From CAJXJP01 sp964022365 (GTDB lineage Bacteria > Patescibacteriota > Gracilibacteria > BD1-5 > UBA6164), in contig CAXHZN010000003.1 in assembly GCA_964022365.1 (NCBI GenBank), forward strand, positions 121,287 to 185,286: 64,000 bases of DNA, in the 5' to 3' direction. Shown piece after piece: positions 42,801-53,711 of this stretch. The notes under the pieces are model-generated. The model worked only from the letters and a program-made list of their open reading frames with translations, searched no databases and had not been told where the DNA came from. The position numbers and the translations under genes are program-made. Positions within the stretch are counted from its first letter, which is position 1. Every line of letters starts with the position of its first letter.

Positions 42801-42973
42801 TGGTTATTTTTAAGATAATTTGCCATCTTAATAGAACTTTTTAATTGAGAATCATCACTATAAATATTTAGGACCGGTCCATTATTATTTTCTAAATATC
42901 TGGCAGTGAGAATATTTTTTGAAAAAATATTTCCTGTATCAATATAGTGATTATGTTTATTTATTTGTATCAA
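39899..42973 (-). CDS. mfd: Transcription-repair coupling factor
   Basis: Mfd removes RNA polymerase stalled at DNA damage and recruits UvrA, which is encoded in this window. The 1024-aa product has a UvrB-like N-terminal part, the RNA polymerase-interacting CarD-like domain (KPGDYVVHVDHGIGIFK), the RecG-like helicase with SGDVGFGKTEIAFAA near residue 500, the DEEH box VIDEEHKFGVKDKDK, SATPIPRSLNMAL, TTVIENGIDFSNVNTI and QLRGRVGRSD, and a C-terminal TRCF domain. No ATG is upstream before an in-frame stop, so TTG at 42973 is the most likely start. Two GACCGGTC sites are read R-T-G-P and G-P-V. It faces tsaB divergently. Confidence 0.95.
40402..40409. repeat. GACCGGTC palindrome in mfd (C-terminal part)
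   Basis: Exact copy, full form GGACCGGTCC, read AGG-ACC-GGT-CCA on the minus strand. Confidence 0.9.
42872..42879. repeat. GACCGGTC palindrome in mfd (N-terminal part)
   Basis: Exact copy, full form GGACCGGTCC, read GGA-CCG-GTC on the minus strand in the poorly conserved first 40 residues. Confidence 0.9.
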
Positions 42974-43097
42974 AATATTTGATTTTATAAATTAGTGGTG
43001 TGATTATAAACAAAATACTTAAAAACGAAAGTATAATCTTTACAAATCACGGCTTTTTTATACTATAAAGTATATAATTTTTAATTAAGAATAAAGT

Positions 43098-43664
43098 ATG
43101 AATTTATTCATAAATGCTGTAAGTGATAGATGATATGTGGCATTATTTGATGAAAAAAGAAATATTATAGCTTCGATGGATCTATATATCAGAGGAAATG
43201 AATCTTCACAGTTTATCACAACGTTAGATGAGTTCCTGGAACACAATAAAACACTCTATAATCAAATTAACAATATTGTTTGTGTAAACGGTCCTGGAAG
43301 CTTTACTTGAGTGAGAACGATTGTTTTAGTTGTAAATACTCTCGGTTTTCTCCATGATATACACCTTACACACATGAGCTATTTTGAATTATTTAATAAT
43401 TTTCCTGTGATTAAATCTTCTTCTAAAAGAGATAGTTTTTTTCTCAAATCAACATGAGAGGAAATTCAAATTATACAAAATACTCATTTAGATGAATTAT
43501 TTCATACTGAAAATATAAAAAATATTTATTGAGAAAGTAATTTTACCTTTGAAAATGTCTCAATAATTGAAAATATAGATTATTCTGATATAATAAAGAC
43601 CTTAGAGTTTCAAAAACATAAAAAAATAGAAGCTCTGTATATTAAAAAACCAAATATTTCATAA
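43098..43664 (+). CDS. tsaB: tRNA threonylcarbamoyladenosine biosynthesis protein TsaB
   Basis: TsaB partners TsaD (and TsaE) in the t6A modification of tRNAs that read ANN codons. The 188-aa product has the ASKHA-type start (MNLFINAVSDR), the NGPGSFTGVRTIVLVVNTL motif near residue 75 and a divergent second half with SSSKRDSFFLKS. Its length is a little short of the usual 220 residues and the C-terminus is weakly conserved. TsaD is not in the window. The gene is divergent to mfd and followed after nine bases by the PH-domain protein and era, so an operon is likely. Confidence 0.86.
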
Positions 43665-43673
43665 ATTTATTTT

Positions 43674-44219
43674 ATGCTTCCTATTGAAAATCTTAAAGAA
43701 GGAGAATTAGTTCAAATAGCTATTCGTAGACACTGGATTGTATATGTTTTTGTTGCTTTGTATGCATTTGTATGAGTTATAATTTCATTAATAACATTCT
43801 GATTTCTATGAATGAATTTTTTTATAACACTCTTAAATATTTTATTTTGGATGTTTTTTTCAATTTTTTTATATATTCAATGGTTAAATCATGAGCTTGA
43901 TTTATATATTGTTACCAACAATAGAGTCATCTGAGTTGAACAAATATCATGGATGAATAGAGTAACTCGTGAATACAATCTCTGACAAGTACAAGAAGTA
44001 AGTTCTAAAACAAAAGGTATTTTTGCAAATATTTTTAATTATGGGACACTATCAATACAAACAGCTGGAACAAATACACATAATCTTGATATGGATTTTT
44101 GTCCAGATTCTATTTGAGAAGCGAGAAGAGTCTTAAATATTGTAGATGCGTATAGAGATAATGAAGCAAGATTAAAATCATGAATGACATGAGAACCAAT
44201 AACTAACCAACAAAAATAA
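43674..44219 (+). CDS. Membrane protein with bacterial PH domain, 181 aa
   Basis: Two hydrophobic helices near the N-terminus (IVYVFVALYAFVGVIISLITF and FFITLLNILFWMFFSIFLYI) are followed by a bPH2-type domain (YIVTNNRVIGVEQISWMNRVTREYNLGQVQEVSSK, with the typical N-R-V-I pattern). These domains often bind lipids or cell-wall ligands; the function of this family is not settled. The C-terminus is a charged tail. Its TAA stop overlaps the ATG of era by one base (TAATG), so the two are translationally linked. Confidence 0.82.
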
Positions 44220-45115
44220 TGAAAGAACTAAACTTACAAGATATACTCGACAATACATCAGAACTAAAAGAAAAAAAAGTATGATACGTTGCTATTATTG
44301 GGAGACCAAATGCATGAAAATCAACTTTTGTTAACGCACTTATTTGAGAAAAAATCTCAATCACAACAAATGTTCCACAAACTACTCGTAATAAAATTTT
44401 AGCAATTTTTAACGACGAAGAATCACAAATAGTATTTTTTGATACTCCAGGTATTCATAAATCTACTAAAGCATTCAATGAAGAAATAAATAATCAAGCA
44501 ATTTCTTCTCTAAAAGATGCAGAAATGATTTTATATTTTATTGATTCAACTCGTGAGTGAGGAGAAGAAGAAAATTATGTAAAAGAAATCATTTCAAAAG
44601 CAAATGCTCCAGTTATAAGAATTTATACAAAATGTGATCTCCCTGCAAAGATAACTATTCCAAGTGGAGATAACGTATTTAAAATTTCATCTGTGACTCA
44701 AGAAGGATTTGATCCATTGATTGCTAAAATAAAAGAAAACCTTCAGACCGGTCCAGCTTTTTTTCCAGATGATTATTATACAAAACAAGATATTTATTTT
44801 AGAATATCTGAAATAATCAGAGAAAAAGTATTTCTTCACACAAAAGAAGAAATTCCTCATGCAACATTTATTTGAGTTGATGAATTAGAAGATAAACCTG
44901 AAATTCTCAGAATAGTTGCGTATGTGTACGCTGAATCAGATTCACAAAAATATGTACTTATCTGAAAAAATTGAGCATTAGTAACAAAAATTGGTACACT
45001 GGCAAGAAAAGAATTAGAAAAAGTATTCGATAAAAAAGTATTTTTAGCTCTGAGAGTAAAAATAAAAAAGAATTGGAGAAAAGACGATAAATTTACTAAA
45101 CACATGTTACAATAA
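44219..45115 (+). CDS. era: GTPase Era
   Basis: Era binds the 3' end of 16S rRNA and checks small-subunit assembly. The 298-aa product has G1 VAIIGRPNAGKSTFVNAL (the Gly of GKS is TGA), G2 PQTTRNKI, G3 DTPGIHK, the G4-like YTKCD and G5 ISSVT, followed by a C-terminal KH domain with VLIGKNGALVTKIGTLARKELE and KKNWRKD. Start is ATG 44219, overlapping the previous stop. A GACCGGTC site is read Q-T-G-P. A hairpin terminator follows. Confidence 0.96.
44746..44753. repeat. GACCGGTC palindrome in era
   Basis: Exact copy with flanking A and C, read CAG-ACC-GGT-CCA. Confidence 0.9.
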
Positions 45116-45150
45116 AAAAAAGAGAAAATATTTATTTTCTCTTTTTTTTT
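45113..45150. terminator. Bidirectional terminator between era and the thioredoxin-fold gene
   Basis: Arms AAGAGAAAATA and TATTTTCTCTT with flanking A/T runs between two convergent genes. Confidence 0.8.
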
Positions 45151-45170
45151 TATTTATTTTTTCAAAATAA

Positions 45171-46196
45171 CTATTTAATGAAAGCTTCAATATCACTTTC
45201 TACATTTTGAGTTTTTACATATTCACCAGTTTCCATGTTGAATAAAATATTTGTAGGAGTAGCAGATACACCAAAGATTCTAGATCCATTATCTCTTACA
45301 GATTCACGAGTAGCAATATGTTTATCACTAGCCATACATGATTCAATTTGAGCAACATCAGCACCTAAATCAGCAGCTTTTTGTTTTAAAACTTCTACAT
45401 CTAATATTTCTTCTTGGAAAATATTTTTTTCTATCGAGTAAAATCCTTCACTTCCTAGTTGATCGGCAACACATTCAATTAATTCAGATGGTTCATACGC
45501 ATCATCAAAGAAATGGAAATGTTTTGTAGCATATTTAATTTCTTCGCCATATTGTTCTAATACTCTATCGTGAACACCAGATTTATGAAATGATATACAA
45601 GCTGGACAAGCAAAATTTGTATATTCAAACCAAACATATGGAGAATCTGTAGCACCTTTTGTATATTTAGTTTCGTCATTTAAAATAGCTAAATCTTCAT
45701 CACTTACCATAGCATATCCTTTTTCACTTCTTTCTGCGAATGGATCAAATTCTGACGATGTATTAAGAACAAAAACACCATCATTTCTTTTTTCTAAATA
45801 TTGGTTGATTCCAGCATCTACATAACTTGTAGGAAAAACAAAAGCTGGTAACATTGTTATATTATTTTCTTTTAAATATTCTGAAACTCCATTTTCACTA
45901 AAATCTTTTATTTCAAAACTTGCAGTTGATAGAGAAGGAATTCATTTTAAAGATTCAACAATTTCTCAAGTTGCACATGTTGTACATCTTACATCATCAA
46001 TAACCGTAACTTTCATACCTTGCGTATTTGTAGGTTGAGTAGTTGTAGTATTTCCGGCTGTTTGATTATTATTACTTGCTAACATTTGTCCTAAGAAAAA
46101 TGCTCATACTGCAATGATTAATAATAAAACTATAATCACTCCGAGAAGAACATTATTTGTGTTATTTTTTGGTTCTTCTTTATGTAATAGACTCAT
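45171..46196 (-). CDS. Membrane-anchored protein with two thioredoxin-fold domains (DsbA-like), 341 aa
   Basis: An N-terminal helix (VLLGVIIVLLLIIAVGAFFLG, about residues 17-37) anchors the protein with the rest outside. A Thr/Asn/Gln linker leads to a first thioredoxin-like domain with a CTTC motif (VIDDVRCTTCATGE) and a second DsbA-type domain with CPAC (WFEYTNFACPACISFHKSGV) and a cis-Pro loop (VSATPTNIL). Both CXXC motifs look active, suggesting an oxidase or isomerase of exported proteins. Start is ATG 46196. Many Gly are GGN rather than TGA. It faces era convergently and queA lies upstream in the same direction. Confidence 0.86.
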
Positions 46197-46352
46197 TTTT
46201 AAGAATATTAAAATGTAAAATGTATATTGGTACTCAAAAATTATATTTCTTTATTCAAAAAGTAAACAAGATTTTATTTTTTTCGCTTGAACAATATGTA
46301 TTTTGTTTACTGATATACCTTAATTTTTTCTTAAATTAAAAGTTTATAAAAT

Positions 46353-46382
46353 AAAAAATCCCTTTAAATAGGGATTTTTTAT
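46353..46382 (-). terminator. Terminator of queA
   Basis: Arms AAAAAATCCCT and AGGGATTTTTT; it includes the queA stop codon on the minus strand. Confidence 0.75.
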
Positions 46383-47428
46383 TTTATAAACATTGCATCT
46401 CAAAAAGAGAAAAAACGAAATTTATTTTCTACAGCATATTTATACGCTTCTTCTATATTTTGTTTTCCTGCAAAACTTGATACAAGCATTACTAGTGTTG
46501 ATTTTGGTAAATGAAAATTGGTAATAATTCCATCTACAAATTTCCATTTATACCCAGGATAAATAAAAATATTTGTATCCATAGAACCTGCTTTTATAAG
46601 ACCGGTCTCATCTGTAAAACTTTCTAAAACTCTAATAGAAGTAGTTCAAACGGAAATAATTTTTTTTCATTGTTTTTTATATTTATTTAATCTTTCAGCT
46701 ACATCTTCTTCTAATTGAATATATTCTTTATGCATATTATGTGTTGTAACATCTTCTACTTCTACATTCTTAAAAGTACCTAATCCTACGTGTAACAATA
46801 CTTTTTCAAACTTCACTCATTTTTTTTCTAATTTTTCTATTAATTCTGGTGTAAAATGTAGTCCAGCAGTTGGAGCAGCAACAGAACCAGATATTTCATT
46901 AAAAACAGTTTGATATCTATCTGAGTTTTCTAATTTTTCTTTAATATATGGAGGAAGTGGGATTTCTCATAATTTTTCAATTATTTCCATAAATTCTAGA
47001 TCTCATTTTGAAAATTCAACAATCCTTCATGAATCAGAAGTATCTTTAATAAGGCCTGTCATTATGACCGGTCCATTTTTTTCGAGTTTAAATTCAACTT
47101 TTTTTCCAGGTTTTAGTTTTTTTCCAGGATACACTAAACAATCCCATGTAATATCATCTATTTGTTTGTGAAGAAATATTTCTACTTCTTTTTCTTCTCA
47201 CTGAATATTTGTGATATATCCATGAAGTCTGGCATTTATTACTTTTGTTTTATTGAGAACTAATACATCATTTTCTCAGAGTTGATCTAAAATATCATAA
47301 AATTTAGATTCTTGTATTTCTCCAGTATTTTTATTTAATCCGAGTAAACGAGAATGATCTCTAGGTTCTATAGGAGTCTGAGCTATAAGCTCTTCGGGTA
47401 AGTGATAATCAAAATCTGACAGTTTCAT
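46379..47428 (-). CDS. queA: S-adenosylmethionine:tRNA ribosyltransferase-isomerase
   Basis: QueA transfers the ribosyl part of SAM to make epoxyqueuosine in tRNAs with GUN anticodons; the tRNA-Asp (GUC) of this window is such a target. The 349-aa product shows MKLSDFDYHLPEELIAQ, PRDHSRLL, GEIPLPPYI, SVAAPTAGLHFTPELIEKL, GTTSIRVLES and the C-terminal TNFHLPKSTLVMLVSSFAG. Start is ATG 47428. Two GACCGGTC sites are read E-T-G-L and G-P-V. It is preceded on the same strand by a strong terminator belonging to the large unknown genes. Confidence 0.95.
46600..46607. repeat. GACCGGTC palindrome in queA (C-terminal part)
   Basis: Exact copy with flanking A and T, read GAG-ACC-GGT-CTT on the minus strand. 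Confidence 0.9.
47066..47073. repeat. GACCGGTC palindrome in queA (central part)
   Basis: Exact copy read GGA-CCG-GTC on the minus strand. It is the last exact copy in the window; none follow in the remaining 16.9 kb. Confidence 0.9.
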
Positions 47429-47441
47429 AAACTTTTACAAT

Positions 47442-47480
47442 AAAAAATAATTTCCCTTATTTTAAGGGAAATTATTTTTT
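47442..47480 (-). terminator. Terminator of the three large unknown genes
   Basis: Perfect arms AATAATTTCCCTTA and TAAGGGAAATTATT with A/T runs, between the stop of the 762-aa gene and queA. Confidence 0.85.
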
Positions 47481-47489
47481 TGCAAGGGA

Positions 47490-49778
47490 TTATTTTTGAA
47501 CTTTTTGAAATTCTAGTCAGAAAAAATTATCTTTTTGAATATCAACTTGATTAATTCAAGTATGTAATTGTTTAAAAAGATCTTTTAAATCTATTTTAAT
47601 TCATAAACCACTATTCTTAAGAATATATTTTCATCATTCTTCTTTTATATCAAATGTTACATCTCAATTGATAACTTCATTAGCCCAATCGAGACTATTT
47701 TTATAATTGAGTTTATAAGTAACACTTTTTCAATCCTCATCTACGAGATTTATTTCTTTATCTACATTAAATGGAGATATTAAACTCATTGATTTATATT
47801 TATACATATTTCATTCAAAAATTTCTCATTGAATACTTTCTTTTTCAGGAGATTTTTTAGAAATTCAACTATCTGCAGTAATTCAAGTTCAAGAATTTTT
47901 AGTTCTTTTATCTATTACGTTTGTAGTTTTAATTATAAAATCTATTTTTCCTTCTTGATTTGTAATAGAATGTTCTAATTTATTATTAATATTTCATTTT
48001 GCAATTAATAATGGAATTATTCATTTTACTGCTTGAATATCAACTTTTTCTCAGTGTTCTTTAAAAAAATCATTATTTGTAAAACTTGAACTTCATTGAA
48101 TTCACCATTTTTCACCATGTCATACAATTGAATCTACAAAATAAAAATATTTTTTATTTTCACTTTGGAGTTGTATCTCTCAGTGTTTATTCCATAAAAT
48201 ATTATACCATTGTCCATTCACTTCACATGTAGATTTTAGTTCTGTATCTGTTTTTTCAAAACTTTCTTCTTGTTTTATAGATTCAAACTTATTTAATGCG
48301 GCTATTTTTTGAGCTTCTTCTTTTTGAATTTCTATAATAAATTCATCAAGTGTAATTTTAGGATTTTCAGATTTTTTAGCATCAAATTGAGTATATAATT
48401 CTATTGATTTACTTAAGCTAAAATAGTTTAAATTTCATTCAACTTGTGTTGGTGAAATAACTTTTTTTTCTTGTAGTGTATTATTAAAATTTTCAAAATT
48501 AGATCATTTTTTTAATAATCATTCGAGTATTTTTTTATAATCATCACTTCCATTAGAGAATGATTTTAAATTTGTTAATAAATTTAAATCATTTTTATTT
48601 CAAATTTTTAAAAAATCATCTGAAATATTTAATCAATGGACAAATAGTTCTTTATTTTTAAAGAGTTTAGAAAGTTCTTTTTGAATTTCTCAAAACTGTG
48701 AATTTTCAAACATATCCTCAAATGAACCTATTCACAATAAATCAGCGAAAAATTTTAATATATCACCGATAAGAGGCATTGATTCTAGTCATGCTAAAAC
48801 TTCAAGTATTTTAGGAGATTGAGTTATTCATAATTTAATAGTTTCTTTATAATCTTCAACACTATTAAATATATCACTCATTCAACCTAATTTACTTCAA
48901 ACTGATTCTGGAATTAAATCTCACCATGTATTTCAAATTTCTTTGAGGTTATTTAGGCTAGAGTCTTCAATAACTACAGGATTAGAAGTTTGTTTTTGAA
49001 TGACATAGCTTTGTATATTCATAATACTTCCATCTAAAACTCAATTGAAAAATTTTACAGTTTCATTGGGATTCATTATTATTTCATTATTTTCTCAACC
49101 GTTTGTAAATATATCACTATTAAGTTCAGTTTTAATAATTTCTAATTTTCAAGTCAAAGCTCAAAAACTTGATTTTAGATTATTAATAATTTCTGATGAT
49201 TTATCTCAAAGTGAAAAAATATCTCATAAATTTGAAAAATTTCATTCTAATAATCATCAAATATTATTAGTAAAGTATGAAATATTTTTTTCAATATCAA
49301 AATTTTCCTTATTTTTTGATAAAAAATCAAAAATAAAAAAGTTAAATCATACTACAATATTTTGTTTTGCATCCTGATTGAGTCATAAATGAGATAGCAG
49401 ACTATCATTTCAATTAAATAAATAGTTTGATAATATTCTTTCTGATACTTGAGTGAACTTTTCTAAATTTTCTTTTCATCCTAAATTTTTTTCTATACTC
49501 GTTCAATCAAGTATTTCGCTGGTAGTGATAGTTTCTTGAATTTGTTGATCAATAAATTCACTTAAAGTATCATTTTGATGAATGTTATTTTTCAATTCTT
49601 CTAATTCATCACTGGTTAATACCATTATTCAGAGCTTTTCACTATTTTTATTTTCTTCTCTATATTTGTTCAATGCTTCAATGATTTCTTTTTTTTCTTC
49701 ACTAGTAAGAGTCTCAAGTAAATTTTTTTCTACTTGAGTTTCTCTTAAATCTATTTTTTGTGAAATATTTTCATTCAT
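47490..49778 (-). CDS. Large protein of unknown function, 762 aa
   Basis: I do not recognise it. The frame opens MNENISQKIDLRETQVEKNLL and is helical and asparagine/lysine/glutamate-rich for the first 450 residues. A glycine-rich hydrophobic stretch near the middle (VLAGLESMPLIGDILKFFAD, then LLGIGSFEDMF) could insert in or touch a membrane. The C-terminal 250 residues look beta-rich with many aromatics (GQWYNILWNKHGEIQL, KYFYFVDSIVGHGEKWGIQG). There is no signal peptide. It starts nine bases after the stop of the 1299-aa gene and ends before a strong terminator, so it is the last gene of a three-gene operon. Confidence 0.75.
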
Positions 49779-49787
49779 AATATTATT

Positions 49788-52700
49788 TTATTTATTATCT
49801 TTTGTATCCATATAATCCATTGCAACCATTGCTCAACCAACTCTTAAAATAAATCATAATGTTTTATGTTTGTCTTTTGCTTTTTTCAACCATTCTACTC
49901 AAGCTTTTGAACTTTCTCCTACTACAGGTACTTTATTAACTAATTTTCAAATCATATCTAATCATTGATCAGAACTTGCAAATAATATAGTTAAACCTGT
50001 TCAAATAGCTGTTAAGTCGATATCCCCATCATTCATATAATCAAAACCAAGAATTCAACCTCAAGCTAATAAGGTAGCAAATAATGATTTTTTCACTAAA
50101 CCTTTTATAAATCAAGCAGGTTTATTTAATAAATATTCTTGAATTTTTCCCGCTTGTTTTTTTTGTTCTGGAGTTACATTAGGGTTATTTTTGATTCATT
50201 CGAATTTTTGTAATAAGTTCTTTTTAAATACCGTACCATCTGCAAAATTTTCTTCAAATGCTTTATCAAAACTTCTCTTAATTTCTGTTTTATTTTTTAT
50301 CGTTAATCCAGCTTCAGAAATTTCTTTTGTCGTAAATTTTCCATTACTTGCTAGTGTATGCGTATCAAATTTATCACTCACTCATTTTTTAAAGATTTTT
50401 GCACTTTTATTACCATTTTTTGTGTAATATATTATGTTCCCACTATTTTCTGTATGTCTATATCATGCTAAATTTCACTTTTGATTATAAATTCATTCTA
50501 ATGAACCAGGTTTAGATTGAAGTTCTCAAAGTATTTTTTTATAAGCATCCATATTTCCATTAAATTCTTTAGAATTTTGTAGTCTTAAAATTTTTCCATC
50601 ACTCATTTCAAGAGTAGGTATTCTTTTATTTCAAAAATTTAAATATTGCACAGATTGAATTTTTACTCAATCCGGTAAAACTCAGACAGTTTGAAAATCT
50701 CTATTTACTATTTCTTTTCAATTTTTTAAAGTAAAACCATTTCATAAGTCATTATATTTTGCTGTATGATCTATTTTTTTCAAAGATTCTAAACGAGCAG
50801 TTCTATTTTCTGCTAAAAATTTATTCAATGATAGTTTAGCATTATCAGGAGAATTTTTTAGTGAATTAGAAATTTTTAACTTAGAATTTTGAATTCAGTT
50901 TTTTAAATTTACTTTATTGCTTTCAAATATTTTTCTAGTTTTTCACATTTGTGTATTACTATCTATCGAAGCAATTTCAGAATTTGTTCTATTATTATTA
51001 TTTCTAATAGCATTATTTAATCTTACTTCAGATTGTCACAATGATTGTCATATAGTTCTAGTATTAGATTGATTTTTTAGTATTTTTGTTTGTAACTCTA
51101 TAGGTAAAGATTTTCAAATTCTACTTTTTTGTGCAGAATCTCTATTGGCAAAATTTTCTCACCATTTTTTTCATTGATTTTGTAAACCTCTATGTTTCAT
51201 CAAAGGAAACATTAACCCACCCATTAATATTCATTGTGTCATCATACCTCCAGCATCTTCGACTGATAAACCATCTGGAAAATCTTCTGTCATTATAAGT
51301 GCACTTGTTCAACCAATTGAACCTCAAAGTATTTGAGAAAGTGTTTTTGTAAAATCTCAACTATTTCTCGGAATAATTTTTTCTCAAACTTTCATACCAG
51401 TTATACCACCAGCAAAAAGTGCTAAATTAGTAATGTAACTATCAAGACTTATTTCTTGATTTTCATACATCATTCATGCTCAAAGAGTATAGATTCACGC
51501 TTCAAATGATCTTGCTGCTGTAAATTTAGCAGTATTTAATCAAAAGGCAGTTACTTTTTGACCAATAGATCTTCCATCTTCTGCATATTTAGCTGCAGCA
51601 TTAATAGTTCTTCAGACTTTACTTGCATATAGACTTCATCATAATCTAGCAGATGTAACGGCCCATCAACCAGTTCAAGCAGTTAATACACTCGTAAGGG
51701 CAAATATAATAGCTTCTTTAATAAGTGTCTCAGCAATATCTACAGTACCACTTAATATATTATTCATCATACTATCATGTTTTTGCATATAGACTTTATG
51801 CATACCGTCAAGATTATTACCATCTTGAACCATTGAAAGTATATTTTTATGAAACAGGGTTCTATAAGCAGTTTGCTTTAAAGCTGTTTGTTTAATAATA
51901 TCTAATACAGCATAATCCAAATCAATGCCTTTTAAACTAGGGTCTTTAATTATTTGTTGTTTTTGAGCATCAGATAATTTAGAAATTTCTTCTAAAAATA
52001 CATTTTTATTTATTTGTTTATCTAGATTTTTAGCCTCTGCTTCTACTTGTTCCTCATTTGGTTGAAGTGCTTGAGTTGTGGTAATTTCTTTATCTTCTAA
52101 ATATTTAACTATATCACTTTCTATAAAACTAAATACCTGTTGTTTTGCTCCAGTATTCCAGCTAATCATATCTGTTGCTTGAGCTAATTTTATATTTTTT
52201 AATGTATTTCCATTTCTATTATCTATATCTTCTAGTTTTTTGTCTAAATCTTCCATAGAAATATGAAATAAGTCCATATCCCAGTCGTCTTTTACTCATA
52301 ATGTTTCAGAAATTCTTGCGATAGAAGGATCATTTATATCATCAAGTACTTCATCTTTTAAGTAATTCCAATATTCTTGTAAAATATTTCACTCATCAGA
52401 ATCAGTAAAATAATTTTCTTTTTCTAAATCTTTGAAAGAAGTAATTTCTCATTTTTTAATTTTTTCTTTGACAGATTTTATTTTATCAAAGTCTTCTTCT
52501 GAAAAATTAAAGAGATTTGCTTTTGAAATATTTACTAAACTTTTAGAGTCATCAAATTTCATCCATTCTTCACACATATCTAAAAATTGTAGCATTTTTC
52601 TAGCTTTTTGTGTATCTTGATTATTACTTTCAAGGAATAAATGGTTTCATACAGATTCTAGAGTAGATTTATAAATAAGATAATCATAAGGTATATATCC

Positions 52701-53687
52701 ATGTTCTTCTTGAATTTGTTTTATTAAAATACCGAAATCAGATTCCATTTTACGGTAATCCTTTAAGTTAATAGTATTAATTTTTTTATTTGATATGTTT
52801 GAAAAAATTTCACTATTTTTCTTGTTAGACATAAATAGATCAAATTTTTCAATTCATATAAGGGTTTTAGTATTTACTAATCTTTCAGCTATTGAATTAA
52901 TATTTATATCATCTATATCCTGAGTATTTACTTCACTCAGTTGAATAGATTTTTGACCAATTCACCTGATTCATTCTTCATTTTGAATATAAAATTGTAA
53001 AGCAAGAGGATCGAGTACTCCTGTTTGAGTATATTCGTATGTAAGTGTATTAAATTTGGAAAGTGTTTGAGTTGGAATGATTCAAGGAGCATAGTTTGCT
53101 GAAGCAGTAACAATTCAAATTTTTTCAACTGTTTGTAAGCTTAAAAATTTTATATTTTCAGTATTTGTTCAATCAATATAATCTTCTAAGTATTGTTTTT
53201 GATTATTATCTAATTGATTAAAAAATTCAAGATAATTTTCAATAAAAGAGACTTTATCAATAATAGTGTTATTATCCGACAAGTAATCATTTAAATGAGT
53301 TTTATCTAAAAATTTAGAGCTTATAGAACTAATTTCATTTTTTAATTCATTTTTAAGTTTGATTTTTAGATTTTCTTGAATATTTATAGGAATTAAATTA
53401 AGACTATCAGTTCACAGTAAATCTTTAATTTCTGAAATAGATAAATTTTGCTTTTCTGATTTTTCCTTTAATTGTAGTAGTTTTGGCTCAAGATTATTCA
53501 TAAAATTATCAAAAACTTCTTTTTGAAATTCATTTAAATCTCAACTCAGAAAATCATCTAAATTTTTATTAAATTTAGATGCAAATTCTTTCTTTGCAAT
53601 ATTTTGAAAGTCTGATAATTTTTTTAACCTTATTTCTCTTTCAGGAGATCTAAATTCTCAGAGTAATTCAGGAGTTGAGGTAGTCAT
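49788..53687 (-). CDS. Very large protein of unknown function, 1299 aa
   Basis: The frame is open over 1300 codons when TGA is Gly; I read most triplets and saw no TAA or TAG. It starts MTTSTPELLGEFRSPEREI. Residues up to about 700 are helical and coiled-coil-like. The following 150 residues hold several Gly/Ala-rich hydrophobic segments (LTSVLAASV-like, LALFAGGITGMKVGEKI, GGSIGGTSALIM, GILMGGLMFPL). The last 300 mix a beta-rich part with a hydrophobic end (SLFATLLAGGILGFDYM and FILRVGGAMVAMDYMD). No signal peptide is seen. It is the middle of three co-directional genes 24 and 9 bases apart. The pattern of membrane-active segments recalls toxins or tape-measure proteins, but no motif supports either. 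Confidence 0.75.
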
Positions 53688-53711
53688 AATATATTATTAT
53701 TTTTTAAAGTT

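Noticed and set aside
46157..46339. 60-codon frame in the gap between the thioredoxin-fold gene and queA
   Set aside because: It overlaps the start of the real minus-strand gene, is almost all Phe/Leu/Tyr from A/T-rich DNA, and has no plausible initiation context.
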